A stretch of DNA of 64,000 nt from Achatina immaculata (GCA_009760885.1 CM019704.1:14696929-14760928); one strand, 5' to 3'. Positions 1-9,765 are shown, numbered from the stretch's first letter. Translations and numbers: made by a program. Notes: a model not told the origin generated them from the sequence alone.

Positions 1-480
1 CAATATCATTCTTCTGCAACTGGTCTATCGCCGTTTGCAGTGTGTTATAAAAGTCTTCTACTTCCTCTTCTTCTGCTACTGATGTAGGTGCATATATCTG
101 GATATTGTTACATTTCTAGTAGTGCCCTTAAGTCTGATTGTGAAGATTCTATCACTTACTGGATTGTAACCTAGTAATGCTTTTGATGTTGATTTGTCCA
201 AGTAAAAAGCCACTCCATTCTTTCCTCTTAATTCTCCACCAGAGTATATAAAAATATTATCATTCTCACTCTTGAAGTGTCCTGATCCTTTCCATAGATG
301 TTCGCACATTCCTAAAATGTGTATCCCCATTCTTTCCATCTCGTCGCTTATTATTTAATACTTTCTCTCATACATACTTCTTACATTCCATGTTCCTACT
401 CTTATTTTTCTTTTTAGTTTTATGCAGGTGTTTTCCTTAGTAACACCATCAGGATTTTGTCCATCATCCAATTACTAGTA
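1..480 (-). mobile_element. RTE-type LINE fragment, endonuclease start
   Basis: Reading leftward from about 420, the minus strand gives KRKIRVGTWNVRSMYERK, the start of an apurinic-like endonuclease (EEP fold) of RTE-clade LINEs, often annotated as craniofacial development protein 2-like. It continues with EMERMGIHILGMCEHLWKG and NGVAFYLDKSTSKALLG. Near 105-115 the frame shifts; the next frame gives YAPTSVAEEEEVEDFYNTLQ, the expected downstream motif. A stop also interrupts the helix near 345. The endonuclease would nick target DNA to start reverse transcription, but this copy is dead: frameshifted, stop-bearing and running off the left edge of the window. The same 5' segment recurs inverted at 44616-44700. 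Confidence 0.8.
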
Positions 481-1310
481 CTGACCTCTGTCTCACACTC
501 TTCCCCAGTGTTAAAATTAGATCTATCTGGCCTGGGGGACTCACCACCATATCTTTTTTCTATCTGACTTTCCATGTTGCTGTTTGAGCTTCTTGGTATA
601 TTTCCAGAAGATAGTTTACCATTGCTTTCCTTCCGGGCAGTGACTGTACTAGTCAGTGATCATAGCCATTGTCCCTACATTGAGATCATCTGCCTACCAT
701 CATAGAATGGTGACCATAACCAACATTATCTGTTGGCTGCTCTCCCATTCCATCCACCACCTGCTCCCTTGGCTTCATGTCACCCTGGTCGGGGGGCTTT
801 ACGGGTACTCCACCTTGCCCAAGGGTGTCCCGTAGATTGACGGAGGTAAGGAGGCATCTTACTTCTCCTTTGACAGGGGATACCCCTACCCTGCTAACCT
901 AAAATTCTACATAGATTATTTCTACTCTATACAGGATATATATTTATCATATCATCCCTGGTGTTACAATATGTTAAGTGCTATTTTAGGTTTTATGTGT
1001 TATTTGGCATGATTTGGTAGGTTACTTTTTTGGGGAGTCTGTGAATGCTTAAAGACGTTTCCCATATAAGTTTATAGTAACTGTTTTACACCATTTCATT
1101 TTACAGTTTCATATTTTTGGATAGCATGGAAAACTTGTTTACGTACAGACTCAATGTTGTTTGCCAGTCATGCATATTTCCCCTTCCTTCACTACTAAAT
1201 GTTGACAGTCCCTTTTTGCTGCTCTGTAATTTTACTTTTAAACTTTTTTAAGGAGCAAAACCTGCACACAGTTACAAATTTCTGATAATGACTTATTGTT
1301 CTTGTGTATC
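481..1310. other. Unassigned stretch, probable LINE 5' flank then AT-rich DNA
   Basis: 481-900 is moderately GC-rich and lies upstream of the minus-strand endonuclease start, so it may be that element's 5' untranslated region. 900-1310 is AT-rich. I see no gene. On the MON2 reading this would lie in the MON2 intron. Confidence 0.4.
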
Positions 1311-1348
1311 CGAGTGATGAAGTGGACATTTCACTGTGTCTCTTGGTG

Positions 1349-1362
1349 AAGGTCAGTGGTTT
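1349..1362. repeat. 14-bp target-site duplication (left copy; right copy at 3446-3459)
   Basis: AAGGTCAGTGGTTT occurs exactly at 1349-1362 and 3446-3459, directly flanking the chimeric insertion. Perfect identity over 14 bp at both junctions is what target-primed reverse transcription leaves behind. Confidence 0.85.
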
Positions 1363-2665
1363 CTTCTTCTTCGTTCACTTCTACCACCAAAAACCGCACT
1401 GTGAACCTACTGAATTCACGCCTGTGGTCCTCGTTAGGACCCGTGGTCCCCTGTGTGGTCCAAAATAGACCACACGAGATCCACAAACACAAGGGCTTCA
1501 GAGTATCACAGTGCTTTAGCCTGTATTCTTGGTGGGTCTCGGAAGCGGGATTGCGTGACACCGTGGTTTTCATTGCACCAGTTTAGTCTAGGGTTGGACT
1601 TTCTCACCGGAAGACCTCGACGTGTTTAGGATATCAGTGCATCCCCGCTGGGTGAGAGGCGGTAGCCAACCCAGGCCAGAGTTGGACTTTCTCACCGAAA
1701 AACCTCAACGTGTTTGAGATACCCGTGTATCACTGCCGGGTGAGAGGTGGTTGCCCATCCAGTCCAGGGTTGGACTTTCTCACCGGAAGACCTCAGCGTG
1801 ATTAGGATACGCAAACATCCCCGGTGGGTGAGAGGTGGTTGCCTATCTAGACTTCCCTGGTCCAGTGTCTCCGACTTCAGCATTTTACGATCGTGGCCGC
1901 TACCCTTCCTAGTTGTGACCAGGATGGAGCTTTTGTCCAGGAGGACGAATCGTCACCACTAGTGACTTCTACCCCTGGGTTGAGCCGGTTTAGGCATTAT
2001 CCCAGTATGGGCGTGTTTGGGACGGGACCGACCTCTAGGGCAGAGGTACTGTGACATGCATAGCCTTCAAGATTCACCCCTGGTATGAGCCGGTTTAGGC
2101 AAAATTCACCAGTATGGGTGTTTATCAGGCGTTACTGACCTCTAGAGCGGAGGTGGCATGACATGTCTAGCCATCAAGTTCCACCCCTGGTGTGTGCCGG
2201 TTTAGGCATATTTCACCAGTGTAGGTTTATTTCGGACGTGGCCGGCCTCTAGAGCAGAGGTGCCGTGGTATAGCTCTCATAGCGATACTAATGGACATAC
2301 CGGTTAAACTTCACTTTCCACCACCTATCCCCATCGGCTCCGAGCAGTAACCTTTATTTCTTTTCCGCATTTACTTCCTTAACCGGGAGGAGCTTCATTC
2401 CACGCGCGGCATTTGAAGAGTCTCGCCAGCAGTGTCTTAACTCTGGGACAGGCCGGTTCATGCATTTCACCCGATATGACTGCACTCAGGACGTGGCCGA
2501 CCTCCAAACCAGAGGTACCGTGATTTGACTGTTTGCTTCGCTTTATCCTTTCTACCACCTTTTCCGCAGTGATGCTGCGCGGCAACCTCACTTGCAAATT
2601 TCTTCATTGGCCGGGAGGAGCACCGCTCCACACATGGCAGCTGAAGATATCGCCAACAGCGAGAA

Positions 2666-2962
2666 GGCCATGCGATCAGCACAAAGTTATCCAGAGTCAC
2701 CAGTTGGGACGCCGTGCCCCACGAAGGGCAACGACGATTGGTTTTGAACTAATAAAAGCGCTCTTTCCACGAGGGTCGGAGCTTGGTAAGCATGTATTAG
2801 CTCTAGAATTGCCACAGTTATCCAAGTAGGATCGTGTCATCTAAGGAACCTCGACTGATTTAATGAGCCATTCGCGGTTTCACCGTGAGACAGTGTGAAC
2901 TTAGACATACATGGCTTAATCTTTGAGACAAGCATATGACTACTGGCAGGATCAACCAGATA
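2666..2962 (-). pseudogene. 18S rRNA, 5' ~297 nt only
   Basis: The minus strand from 2962 reads CTGGTTGATCCTGCCAGTAG, TCATATGCTTGTCTCAAAGA, then GGCTCATTAAATCAGTCGAG, and ends at GTGCTGATCGCATGGCC, the conserved start of metazoan small-subunit rRNA. After about 2666 the conserved sequence stops (a CGGCGAC segment should follow) and the unknown repeat begins. The piece looks nearly unmutated, so the insertion is probably young. It cannot make a ribosomal subunit. Confidence 0.93.
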
Positions 2963-3445
2963 GCTTTCTTCACCGAACCTTTGTCGGATATCTGCCGACA
3001 GACTGACGCAGGGCAAGGGAGACAGCGCTCTGCTCAGAGCGGATCCCTTTCGACCCCGGCGTTTCAATTCCTTTAATCGGCGGGGGCGGCTCTCTCTGCT
3101 CTAACGAGAGAGAAGAAAGCCTGGCCACCCACAAACAACACACGTTACATACTGCAGACCCGATACTCTTTGCGAGAGATGGGCCAATTTCGAGACCATC
3201 GGTCGACAAAACCGTACTACATCGTTAGCACGAACCTGGCTGGCTAGCCGTTTACATGCTTCGCTCGACGGACAAACCACTTGCTTCTGCATCGAAACAC
3301 CTTAACTCTCTCCGTCCGGGAAGGGAGCGAAAGCCTGTCTCCCCACGCACGGAACTCGAGAGCGCTTTTTCGCCATAAGAACGGTCGGCCTGCGCAACAG
3401 CAGCACCCCACGCTGTGCAGCTCGGCGCAGCTCTGCGCGGCTGAC
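2963..3445 (-). other. Putative 5' external transcribed spacer of rDNA
   Basis: About 480 bp of GC-rich sequence lies directly upstream of the 18S start in the correct orientation, inside the same target-site duplication. By position it is 5' ETS. If the chimera formed from pre-rRNA, the outer edge at 3445 marks or lies near the Pol I transcription start. It has no similarity to the other two copies of the repeat unit. Confidence 0.7.
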
Positions 3446-3645
3446 AAGGTCAGTGGTTTGAATCTGACCAGAGACATCCCTGTCATCCAGACGTAGAAAT
3501 GGGTACCAAGCTTCTTCTACAGCCGAAGAAGGAAAGGCAGCTGGGCAATCTAATGTGCCAACAGGTCATGGAAAATATGGACGCTAACACTATATCCTCC
3601 AGGCACCTCCATGGCATAACAGCATTACCTTTACCTTTTATCTTG

Positions 3646-4343
3646 TCATTCTTATCAGAAAAAAATTCCATAAAAGGACTATACTGTAATATGAACTTCC
3701 CTCTTCTTTTTACTCTTCTTCTTCCTCTTTTTTCTTTTATCCTCATATTTTCTTATTCTTCTTTGTTACTGAGCAATTAAGGCTAAAGATAAAATTCGTC
3801 TCCACTTATCTCTCTTTTTAAGCCCCCTCATTCTAATCAGTGACCATGAGTTCTTATAGGTTATCTTCTGTGTCAGTTGTTCCTAAACTGATGTTCATTA
3901 AGGAAGATGTGGAAGTCTGAGGATCAAGCCTAGATTTTAATGCCTTTATGTAAACTACTTGAAATAAGTGAAGATAATCATGCAGGGGAACATATGTGTT
4001 TCTGAGGGGGTTTCAGTGGTCTATGATCTCAAAACGTTTGGAAACCACTATTTATGTTGTCCTTCTCTTTCGATCTATGACCTGACAATTTTATTTTCGC
4101 TCTGTTCCTATCATCTCCTGCCGAACACAAATTTAGTTTGTTCTCCTCCATTCTCTGAATGTAAGACGGGCCTGCGTGCCCAATTCTTTACCCTTGAAAA
4201 ATAAAGATTATTCACTCACTCATTCATTCTCTCTACACAAGCCCTAAAAGGTAAAGATGATCATGTTTGTCATCAGTTAATGAAATCTCTTTAATTATCT
4301 TAAAAGTAAAGCACCAAATTTCAGGTAAATACTCCCAGATAAA
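3646..4343. other. AT-rich DNA, probable start of MON2 intron 1
   Basis: C/T-rich near 3700-3760, otherwise AT-rich. GGAAACCACTA near 4040 resembles a hAT terminus, but I found no partner with a matching duplication. No gene seen on either strand. Confidence 0.4.
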
Positions 4344-4478
4344 CGCACACTGCCTACCTCTTTCACTTCACGCACACTGCCTACCTCTTTCACTTCACGC
4401 ACACTGCCTACCTCTTTCACTTCACGCACACTGCCTACCTCTTTCACTTCACGCACACTGCCTACCTCTTTCACTTCT
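4344..4478. repeat. 27-bp tandem repeat x5 spanning the MON2 exon 1 splice donor
   Basis: Five near-perfect 27-bp units, differing only at the last base. On the minus strand each carries AAAGAG followed by GTAGGC, a good 5' splice site, so five donors lie 27 nt apart with exon ends at 4466, 4439, 4412, 4385 and 4358. All units are in the exon reading frame and open: each would add nine residues of the type VGSVREVKE. Confidence 0.9.
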
Positions 4479-4582
4479 GGGTGTTTTCGTTTACACTCTG
4501 CAGACAAAGTTCGCAAGTCATTCTGCATGCTGTCCAACAATTTTTTGGCCTGGGCTGGACTGCTCTGTCCAAGACTTGCCAT
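4466..4582 (-). CDS. MON2: MON2 homolog, first coding exon
   Basis: The exon encodes 39 residues beginning MASLGQSSPAQA and containing KKLLDSMQNDLRTLSAECK, then KRKHPEVKE. This matches the N-terminus of MON2 (human: KKLLENMQSDLRALSLECK...PVKE), a large Arf-GEF-like scaffold of trans-Golgi and endosomes that works with DOPEY and ATP9A in retrograde sorting. The start is the ATG at 4582; family length from it fits and an upstream TTG is not needed. The exon ends in phase 0 at AAAGAG/GTAGGC (4466). The frame stays open through the tandem donor repeats to about 4295, so longer exon ends are possible. Exon 2 was not found to the left, so it probably lies beyond the window. Identification rests on about 38 residues but is specific. 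Confidence 0.82.
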
Positions 4583-4736
4583 TCTGGACAAGACTGCTCA
4601 AGCTCTTGATGTATCCTTGTATGCAGGGCTCTAGTTCTTTTTTAAGATTTGGGAATTACAAGCTGCCATAAAAAAAGAGAAATTTATATTAATGTATAAT
4701 CATGGGAAATCTGAATACATCTGACTACATCTCAAT
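4583..4736 (-). promoter_or_regulatory. MON2: Probable MON2 5' UTR / proximal promoter
   Basis: The 154 bp between the MON2 start and the upstream SINE must hold part of the 5' UTR and perhaps the promoter. No TATA box or clear initiator is visible. A SINE with its own Pol III boxes lies immediately upstream in the opposite orientation. Confidence 0.35.
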
Positions 4737-5022
4737 GGGCCGGCTAGCGTAGTGGTTAGAGCACTCGTCTAGCAACCAAATGGTCGAGGGTTCGAATCCC
4801 CAGCTGAGCGGGATTTTTTTTTTTTTTCCGACCAATACGGCCCTGAGGTCGACCCAGCCTTGTAAAATGGGTACCAGAGAAAATCTGGGAAGTAAAGGCA
4901 GCGAGGAAAGGAACTGGTCACCCTACCTCATACGCTGATGACCCAGCATAATGAGGTCTCTAACGCTTCACCCCCTACGGCATTTGAAATGCTATGGGAC
5001 TATCTTTACTTTACTTTTTACA
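4737..5022 (+). repeat. tRNA-derived SINE
   Basis: The head is tRNA-like: A box TAGCGTAGTGGTTAGAGC near 4745 and B box GGGTTCGAATCCCC near 4788. A T-run follows, then a body with ATGGGTACCAGAG and AAATCTGGGAAGTAAAGGC, and a tail of CTTTACTTTACTTTTT. The body and tail type are shared by the SINEs at 3460, 8863, 11879 and 44545, pointing to one superfamily with exchanged heads. Confidence 0.8.
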
Positions 5023-5724
5023 TCTCAATACGTCACAGTGAAACCCTGGTCAACTTGTGCAAGCAGCTTTCAAGGAGGCAGTGAGAAGGACAACTTTCTG
5101 GAAGGGACACATCACATGAAGATAAATCTTGCTCTTGTTCCTGTTCTATCTTCCTAGAACTGGGATCGGGATACTCTTCACGTCCAATGCGATGATGATC
5201 TTCAAGCACAAGCATCATGCCAAACAGGAAATGGGTTACAGCAGCGGAGCTTGCAGACCCAGAACAATGTTTAAAAAAAAAAAAAAAGGACAAAGTGCAA
5301 TACTTCTCTGCAGACCTCACTACCGCTGGGATGACAGCAATTCCTGCATTGTTGCCTAGGCAGACCCTGTTATTCAGAGTATCAAATGGAGACATGCGAC
5401 AGGGTCTTGACCTGCTATGGTTTCACTGACCCCAACAATTGTGCCATCACTCTAGTACAGTCATCTTCATTCCTTAAAGATTCTAAAATAGTGATATTTA
5501 TTCAATACTACGTCACTAAGTGGCCTCACAACTTCAACAGAAAAAAAAAAAATCTTTCTCATAAAGTGTCATCAAATGACCACAGTCAGCTCAGTACAAC
5601 TACTAGAATTATGGGAGAAAAGATAACAAAGCTTAGAAGACGACACTGTCACATATGCCAGAAATCACAATGATTCAAGTCCTATCCAACCACCTCGTGC
5701 CTCTAGAAGCACGCTGTCATGTTA
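5023..5724. other. No gene seen
   Basis: Mixed sequence with A-runs near 5273 and 5540. Reading frames here are short and match nothing I recognise. Confidence 0.4.
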
Positions 5725-5732
5725 TTTTAGCC

Positions 5733-6263
5733 CAGCGTTTCCCAAACTAGGCAATAATGTTACTTTATGTGTGTTAGAAAGGCAGGGGGGGGGGGGGGGG
5801 GGGAGAAATGGAGACGGGGGGGGGGGGGGTTTTGAGAGAAAACGAAGCAGCAGACAGGGACAGTAATACCTTATTATGATAATGCGAAGGGTTTGAAGAC
5901 AGCAGGTGCTTCAAATGCCTCGATTGGACATAAAGATCCTTTTATTAACTGCTGCCAAAAGATGTGAAGGCCAGCCAAACAAAGAATCTGTCACTAACAT
6001 AACATTACTTCTGAGAGTCCAGAATAAAAAAAATGTCAGTTGGGCCAAAAGCAAAAAAGAAACGTAGACAATTTAGTGTGGAATGTCTGAACTGTTGATT
6101 TATAACAGCACCAAACAACCTGCAGTAGTCATTCTGTCTACTGTATGCAAAAAAAATCTTTTCAAATGAAATAGTGCATTGGGGGGGGGGGGGAAATGTT
6201 TGAGGATGTGGCCTGAGAAAAATGGGGTGACAATCCAATCTAAACAGGTTGTGGGAAACACTG
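5733..6263. mobile_element. hAT-type non-autonomous transposon with poly-G tracts
   Basis: The ends are CAGCGTTTCCCAAACT and, inverted, CAGTGTTTCCCACAACC. The 8-bp flanks TTTTAGCC (5725-5732) and CTTTAGCC (6264-6271) match at 7 of 8, as expected of hAT insertion. The 531-bp interior has no transposase; it holds three poly-G runs near 5787, 5817 and 6181. It would need a hAT transposase in trans. Confidence 0.8.
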
Positions 6264-6271
6264 CTTTAGCC

Positions 6272-7040
6272 CAACCTATGCAGAAAGCATTACTATGTTC
6301 CTCAAAGTGATGAAGCATCTTATGAAATAACCTCCTAAGATCTACCCAGGAATCAAAGAAACTCAGGACAGAAAATATTAATACGAAAAAACGAACCTGC
6401 CTCACAGCCACTTGGTAATTAAATTTATACCATTACCTCCATCACTTTAACCCTTTCACTCCTGAATTATTTCCCACTGTTCAGTTATTTTCAATGGACA
6501 TAATTTTTATGAGAAATTTTGGTAAAAAGAAATTTGAAGGAAGTTACTCTATAATTTTAAAAATTTGGGTTGGGTTAGAAATGTGCTACTTTCTATTTTA
6601 TTTAGACTTTGTCTAAATATTGGTTTGAGCACTGATTCACAGAAGTGAACAAAATCTACCAACACTGCTAGTATTATTTTGAAGTGAAAGACTTACAAAT
6701 CCTGCTTTGACTTTTGTTTATGAATTAATAGCTCTGTGAAGTACTTGTAGCAATAGAGAGTGTGGACATGGAATAAAAGGTTGAAACTTCAATCCTAGAT
6801 AGGAATAATTTATTTTTCTTCTTTTTCATTTGTTCTGATTAGATATAGCCTTCATGTATGCAAGATCATATGTATACATTTTTTAAGAGCATAGAAAAAA
6901 ATCTAGGTATATAAGGTACAACTAAAAAAAACAGCATTCAGGCACAGGTCTTGATTAGCTCAAGAGTATGGTGGAACTAGGAAATTAGATACTCTGACAG
7001 TATCAGAAGATTTGTTTTCAATTTTTCCCATCAAATTTTG
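6272..7040. other. AT-rich DNA, nothing recognised
   Basis: No reading frames, repeats or RNA genes that I can support. Confidence 0.4.
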
Positions 7041-7044
7041 TTGG

Positions 7045-7430
7045 GTTACATCTACTACATGCCCATGAGGCTGCGGGGCCTGGATGTTTGTCTGAGGAGT
7101 GAATAATAAAGCCACTGCTATCTTCCATGTAAGTCATAAGAGGTGACTAAGGAGGTTGTGTGTGCAGGACCAACAACCCTATCATGTAAAAAATTCAACA
7201 TGTTACACAAACAGCAACAAATAGTCAAGTCTCCCTATGCAGGATGAACTCTGAGTGTGAGGCTCATATGACTGCTAGTGGTACCTGCCCAGCAACTGTA
7301 GAAGCAGAAATGAGTAGCATGCACTACAGCTGAGGCACAATTGGCACCTTCACAAATTCAGCTGCAAAAATCACCAGCTCACAAGTCCAAGGAGACAGAA
7401 GACGAAAAATAAGTACAAGAAATCCGACGT
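7045..7430 (+). mobile_element. LINE 5' region fragment (RTE type)
   Basis: The segment holds GCTGCGGGGCCTGGATG, GAGGAGTGAATAATAAAGCC, AGGACCAACAACCC and CAACAAATAGTCAAGTCTCC, a leader I associate with RTE LINEs in molluscs. It ends at GGAGACAGAAGACG, just before the expected GTWNVRT endonuclease start, which is degraded. A part of it (AGAAGCAGAAATGAGTAGCA) recurs near 51385. Identification is from memory of this leader. Confidence 0.55.
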
Positions 7431-8105
7431 GGACTGGCAGTGATGAAGTAAACTTACTTACACGAATAACCAATAACATAAACGACTAAAGAATACATAA
7501 GAGATTCCGTAATTTAAACTATGGCTAAGAACAACTTGTGAATTCAGCACTCTACGATTTTCAAATTAACCTCCAAAACGAATACAAAAGTACATTTATT
7601 TTAATTCTTAAAATTTCCCTGTTATATCGAACACAAAAGAGATTTCATTGATCATTTAGCTAATCGCGATACCCTGTTGCGATATTTCTGTGTCATATTT
7701 CTCTAGATTTGTTTACGTTGATCGCCTCTACTAAATGATGTTTCAAACAGCGGGAGATAGTAAACAAGTGGGCGGGGTCCAAAAACACTTCTGAGGTATA
7801 TAAATTATACAATATTAAAATACCATCTTACCACTTTTTGCAGTGTTTGGGAGAAAATTAGTAAAAATGTGTTCGCACAAGCAGATATCAACAGTGTAGT
7901 AACCAGAACTGTAGCTTATATTAGTCAGATACAGGAGGCTGCCATGTTGGAACTGTGACGATGCCAACAAAAGGACGGCTACTCTGAATTCATATAATGG
8001 GTTTATCGTTGATAAAAAGATTAGATTTTTTAATAAAGTAGTACTTTGAAGCGGTAAGTAGAGACAATAGTTATATCTAAACAGAAGTGCCCATCAACCT
8101 GTAAC
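7431..8105. other. No gene seen
   Basis: AT-rich. GTGGGCGGGGTCC near 7770 is a GC-box-like patch, but no exon was found with it. Confidence 0.35.
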
Positions 8106-8109
8106 TTGA

Positions 8110-8520
8110 ATATCAGCGGAACAGCACTACAAAAAATTTAACAAATTTAAATACCTGAGATCATTGATAACAGCTGATGGAAGATCAGAAATTAAAAGCA
8201 TAATATGCCAGGCAAAAGTAGAATTTCAGAAACTGAAAACCATCTTGCGCAATAAGTCATTGTCATTGAAGGTGAGAAAGAAAGTATTACATTGCTATGC
8301 TGAAGCTGTTTTGCTACATGGATGTGAATTATGGACCGTTGGTAAGCACGTGAATAAATCAATGGAGGCAACAGAGATGTGGTTCCTGAGAAGAATGAGA
8401 TAATCCCGTGGACAGCCAATTGGGGGGGGGGGGGAATCAAATCATGTACAATAAAAGGTTTTTAGCAAAAGCGGTAGCTCTCTTTCATTCAAAATATCAG
8501 CAAAGATATAAAAGCAAGTA
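8110..8520 (+). mobile_element. RTE-type LINE, reverse transcriptase C-terminal fragment
   Basis: The plus strand encodes FKYLRSLITADGRSEIKS, then LLHGCELWTVGKHVNKSMEA and TEMWFLRRM. These are the conserved thumb and C-terminal motifs of RTE-like LINE proteins. A stop follows at 8401, and a G-run at 8421 breaks the IPWTA motif. Decayed; the same family as 21103-21430 and 34040-34510. Confidence 0.75.
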
Positions 8521-8862
8521 ATTTGATTAAATCACTGTCAAAAGATAAATTAACCAAATTAACAGATTAGTAGACAGATGAAAAACAGACAGAGAAACAG
8601 ATGCATGAGACAGATTAGACACAAAGGGCATCACCGACAGCCAAACACGGACAAATATTGAATCTGGCCAAAAAAAATTATTAAACTGGGTATTTTAAAC
8701 AATTTTTATTTACAACTTATACCATGTTCATGCAAAATTACAAAACCAACATGAAAGTAAAATATATGAGCCAGTACAAGATCTAATTAACTGCTCACTT
8801 ATATGTGTGTGCGTGGGTGCGTGTGTATGTTTGTGTGTCTCTTCTAAAATTCCCGTTTCCAC
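8521..8862. other. No gene seen
   Basis: AT-rich, with a short TGTG-rich patch near 8800-8840. Confidence 0.4.
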
Positions 8863-9100
8863 GCCATTAAGGCATATTGGGGGACTACAGTGTTAGGCCC
8901 GTATTTTCCATGACCTTCGGCACATGAAAGTGTGATGTGGTCAGTATCACGCCTGGCCGCTTTACCTTCCCAGATTTCTCAATTACCCATTTTTAGAGGC
9001 TGGATGAACCCCGGAGCCTTTTTGGTGTGTACCAGAAAAAATCCCACTTCTGGGACTGAACTGAGTACCACTGGATTAGTAAACCGAGCGTTAACTACTA
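8863..9100 (-). repeat. SINE, same body family as 11879-12133
   Basis: The body contains AGTATCACGCCTGGCCGC and GGCATATTGGGGGACTACAG, closely matching the SINE at 11879. The head (GGTTTACTAATCCAGTGG on the minus strand) matches the SINE at 44545 instead. The B box is poorly preserved. Confidence 0.7.
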
Positions 9101-9384
9101 TCTAATGTTTACAATGGAGTGTGTGTGTGTGTGTGTGTTGTTGGATCATAGCACTGATCAATGTATGAAGATGTAATGTGTATAGCTATTACCTTGTGCT
9201 TGCTTTTGTTGTATTCTGTCAAATGATTAATTATCAAAATATTGAAAACTTTGGGAGGTCTCTTACTGCTTTACTGAGCTTGGACTGAAACAAACGTTAC
9301 TATTGTTATTGTCAGTCCACCAACATTCATCTTCCCAGAGTTATCTCTGTTTTCATTAGTCAGTTTTGCTTGCGGAACCTGTGC
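9101..9384. other. (GT)n and unassigned DNA
   Basis: A (GT)n run lies at about 9120-9138; otherwise nothing recognised. Confidence 0.4.
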
Positions 9385-9585
9385 AGCGCCAACCATTGGA
9401 ATTCCTGCTGTTAAGTTTTGTCCTCTATTCTTGCAGTTTCTTCTCTGTGATTTAGTTCAAGGATCTGAGCTGCAGCAGCCTGTAATATTTCTTCTCTAGA
9501 AGACCGGCCTTTTAGCTTCAAACAGGACTTCAGTTCTCAATACTCATGTGCCATTTCATCCTTTCGATCAAGCTTCTCTTTAAAA
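9385..9585 (-). pseudogene. Exon-like fragment, unknown, helix-rich
   Basis: On the minus strand a pyrimidine tract ending TTTTTAAAG precedes a frame reading LDRKDEMAHEY, then after a TGA, ELKSCLKLKGRSSREEILQA, AAAQILELNHREETARIEDK and a TAA stop. The composition (charged first helix, short loop, REEILQAAAAQIL second helix) is vaguely bHLH-like, but the loop is short and a stop sits inside. It could be a decayed terminal exon or a piece of an unrecognised element. Function not assigned. Confidence 0.25.
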
Positions 9586-9639
9586 AGAAAAAAATGGCAA
9601 GTAAATTTATGTTAATAACGATTAAGAGAGGCCAAATTA

Positions 9640-9765
9640 GTAGGCATAAAATTCCTTAAAATGATGTTGAAAAGCTTGCCAAAAACAGGAAAACTTGGCA
9701 AACTACCAAGCGAGCCCCATTAGACGTTTAACGGCACGGAAAGGTAAGATGTAAGAATCTGGCAT
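9640..9765 (+). mobile_element. LINE family A, 3' end only
   Basis: The plus strand reads DVEKLAKNRKTWQTTKRAPL followed by GACGTTTAACGGCACGGAAAGG, the 3' terminus shared with 21952-22560 and 42542-42616. Severely 5'-truncated. Confidence 0.75.

Larger units (their letters stand above)
1363..3445 (-). mobile_element. Chimeric retro-insertion: pre-rRNA 5' end fused to unknown repeat unit (copy 1)
   Basis: In minus-strand order the insert holds a GC-rich 5' ETS (3445-2963), the first ~297 nt of 18S rRNA (2962-2666) and the 3' ~1.3 kb of a repeat unit (about 2665-1363). It ends in GTGAACGAAGAAGAAGAA. Exact 14-bp duplications flank the whole, so all three parts arrived in one event. The unit part matches copies at 17115-18104 and 24280-25608 but lacks their first ~210 bp; the rRNA takes its place. 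It contains three 88-bp repeats (starting near 1593, 1681 and 1769) and four copies of a motif around CTCTAGAGGTCGG. No reading frame exceeds ~100 codons. Best explanation: a LINE reverse transcriptase copied the unit RNA and jumped to a pre-rRNA. The alternative is a unit resident in an 18S gene and co-transcribed with it. Confidence 0.8.
1311..3645 (+). repeat. tRNA-headed SINE, split by a 2.1-kb insertion
   Basis: 1311-1362 plus 3460-3645 join into one SINE. The head has an A-box-like GTGATGAAGTGG and, across the insertion point, a B-box-like GGTTTGAATC. The body (AAATGGGTACC, GAAGGAAAGGCAGC) resembles the core of the SINE at 4737, and the tail is ACCTTTACCTTTT. The intact head re-forms when one copy of AAGGTCAGTGGTTT is removed, which fixes the insertion boundaries of the element at 1363-3445. 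Confidence 0.7.

Noticed and set aside
2379..3490. Several 60-100 codon frames
   Set aside because: They lie in 18S rRNA, ETS and the non-coding repeat unit; different frames are open in each copy, so no protein is conserved.
3875..4055. Possible hAT MITE (CAGTTGTTCC...GGAAACCACTA)
   Set aside because: Terminal bases and 8-bp flanks do not match well enough.
4267..4671. Plus-strand 134-codon frame with HAHCLPLSL repeats
   Set aside because: Antisense shadow of the MON2 exon and its 27-bp repeat.
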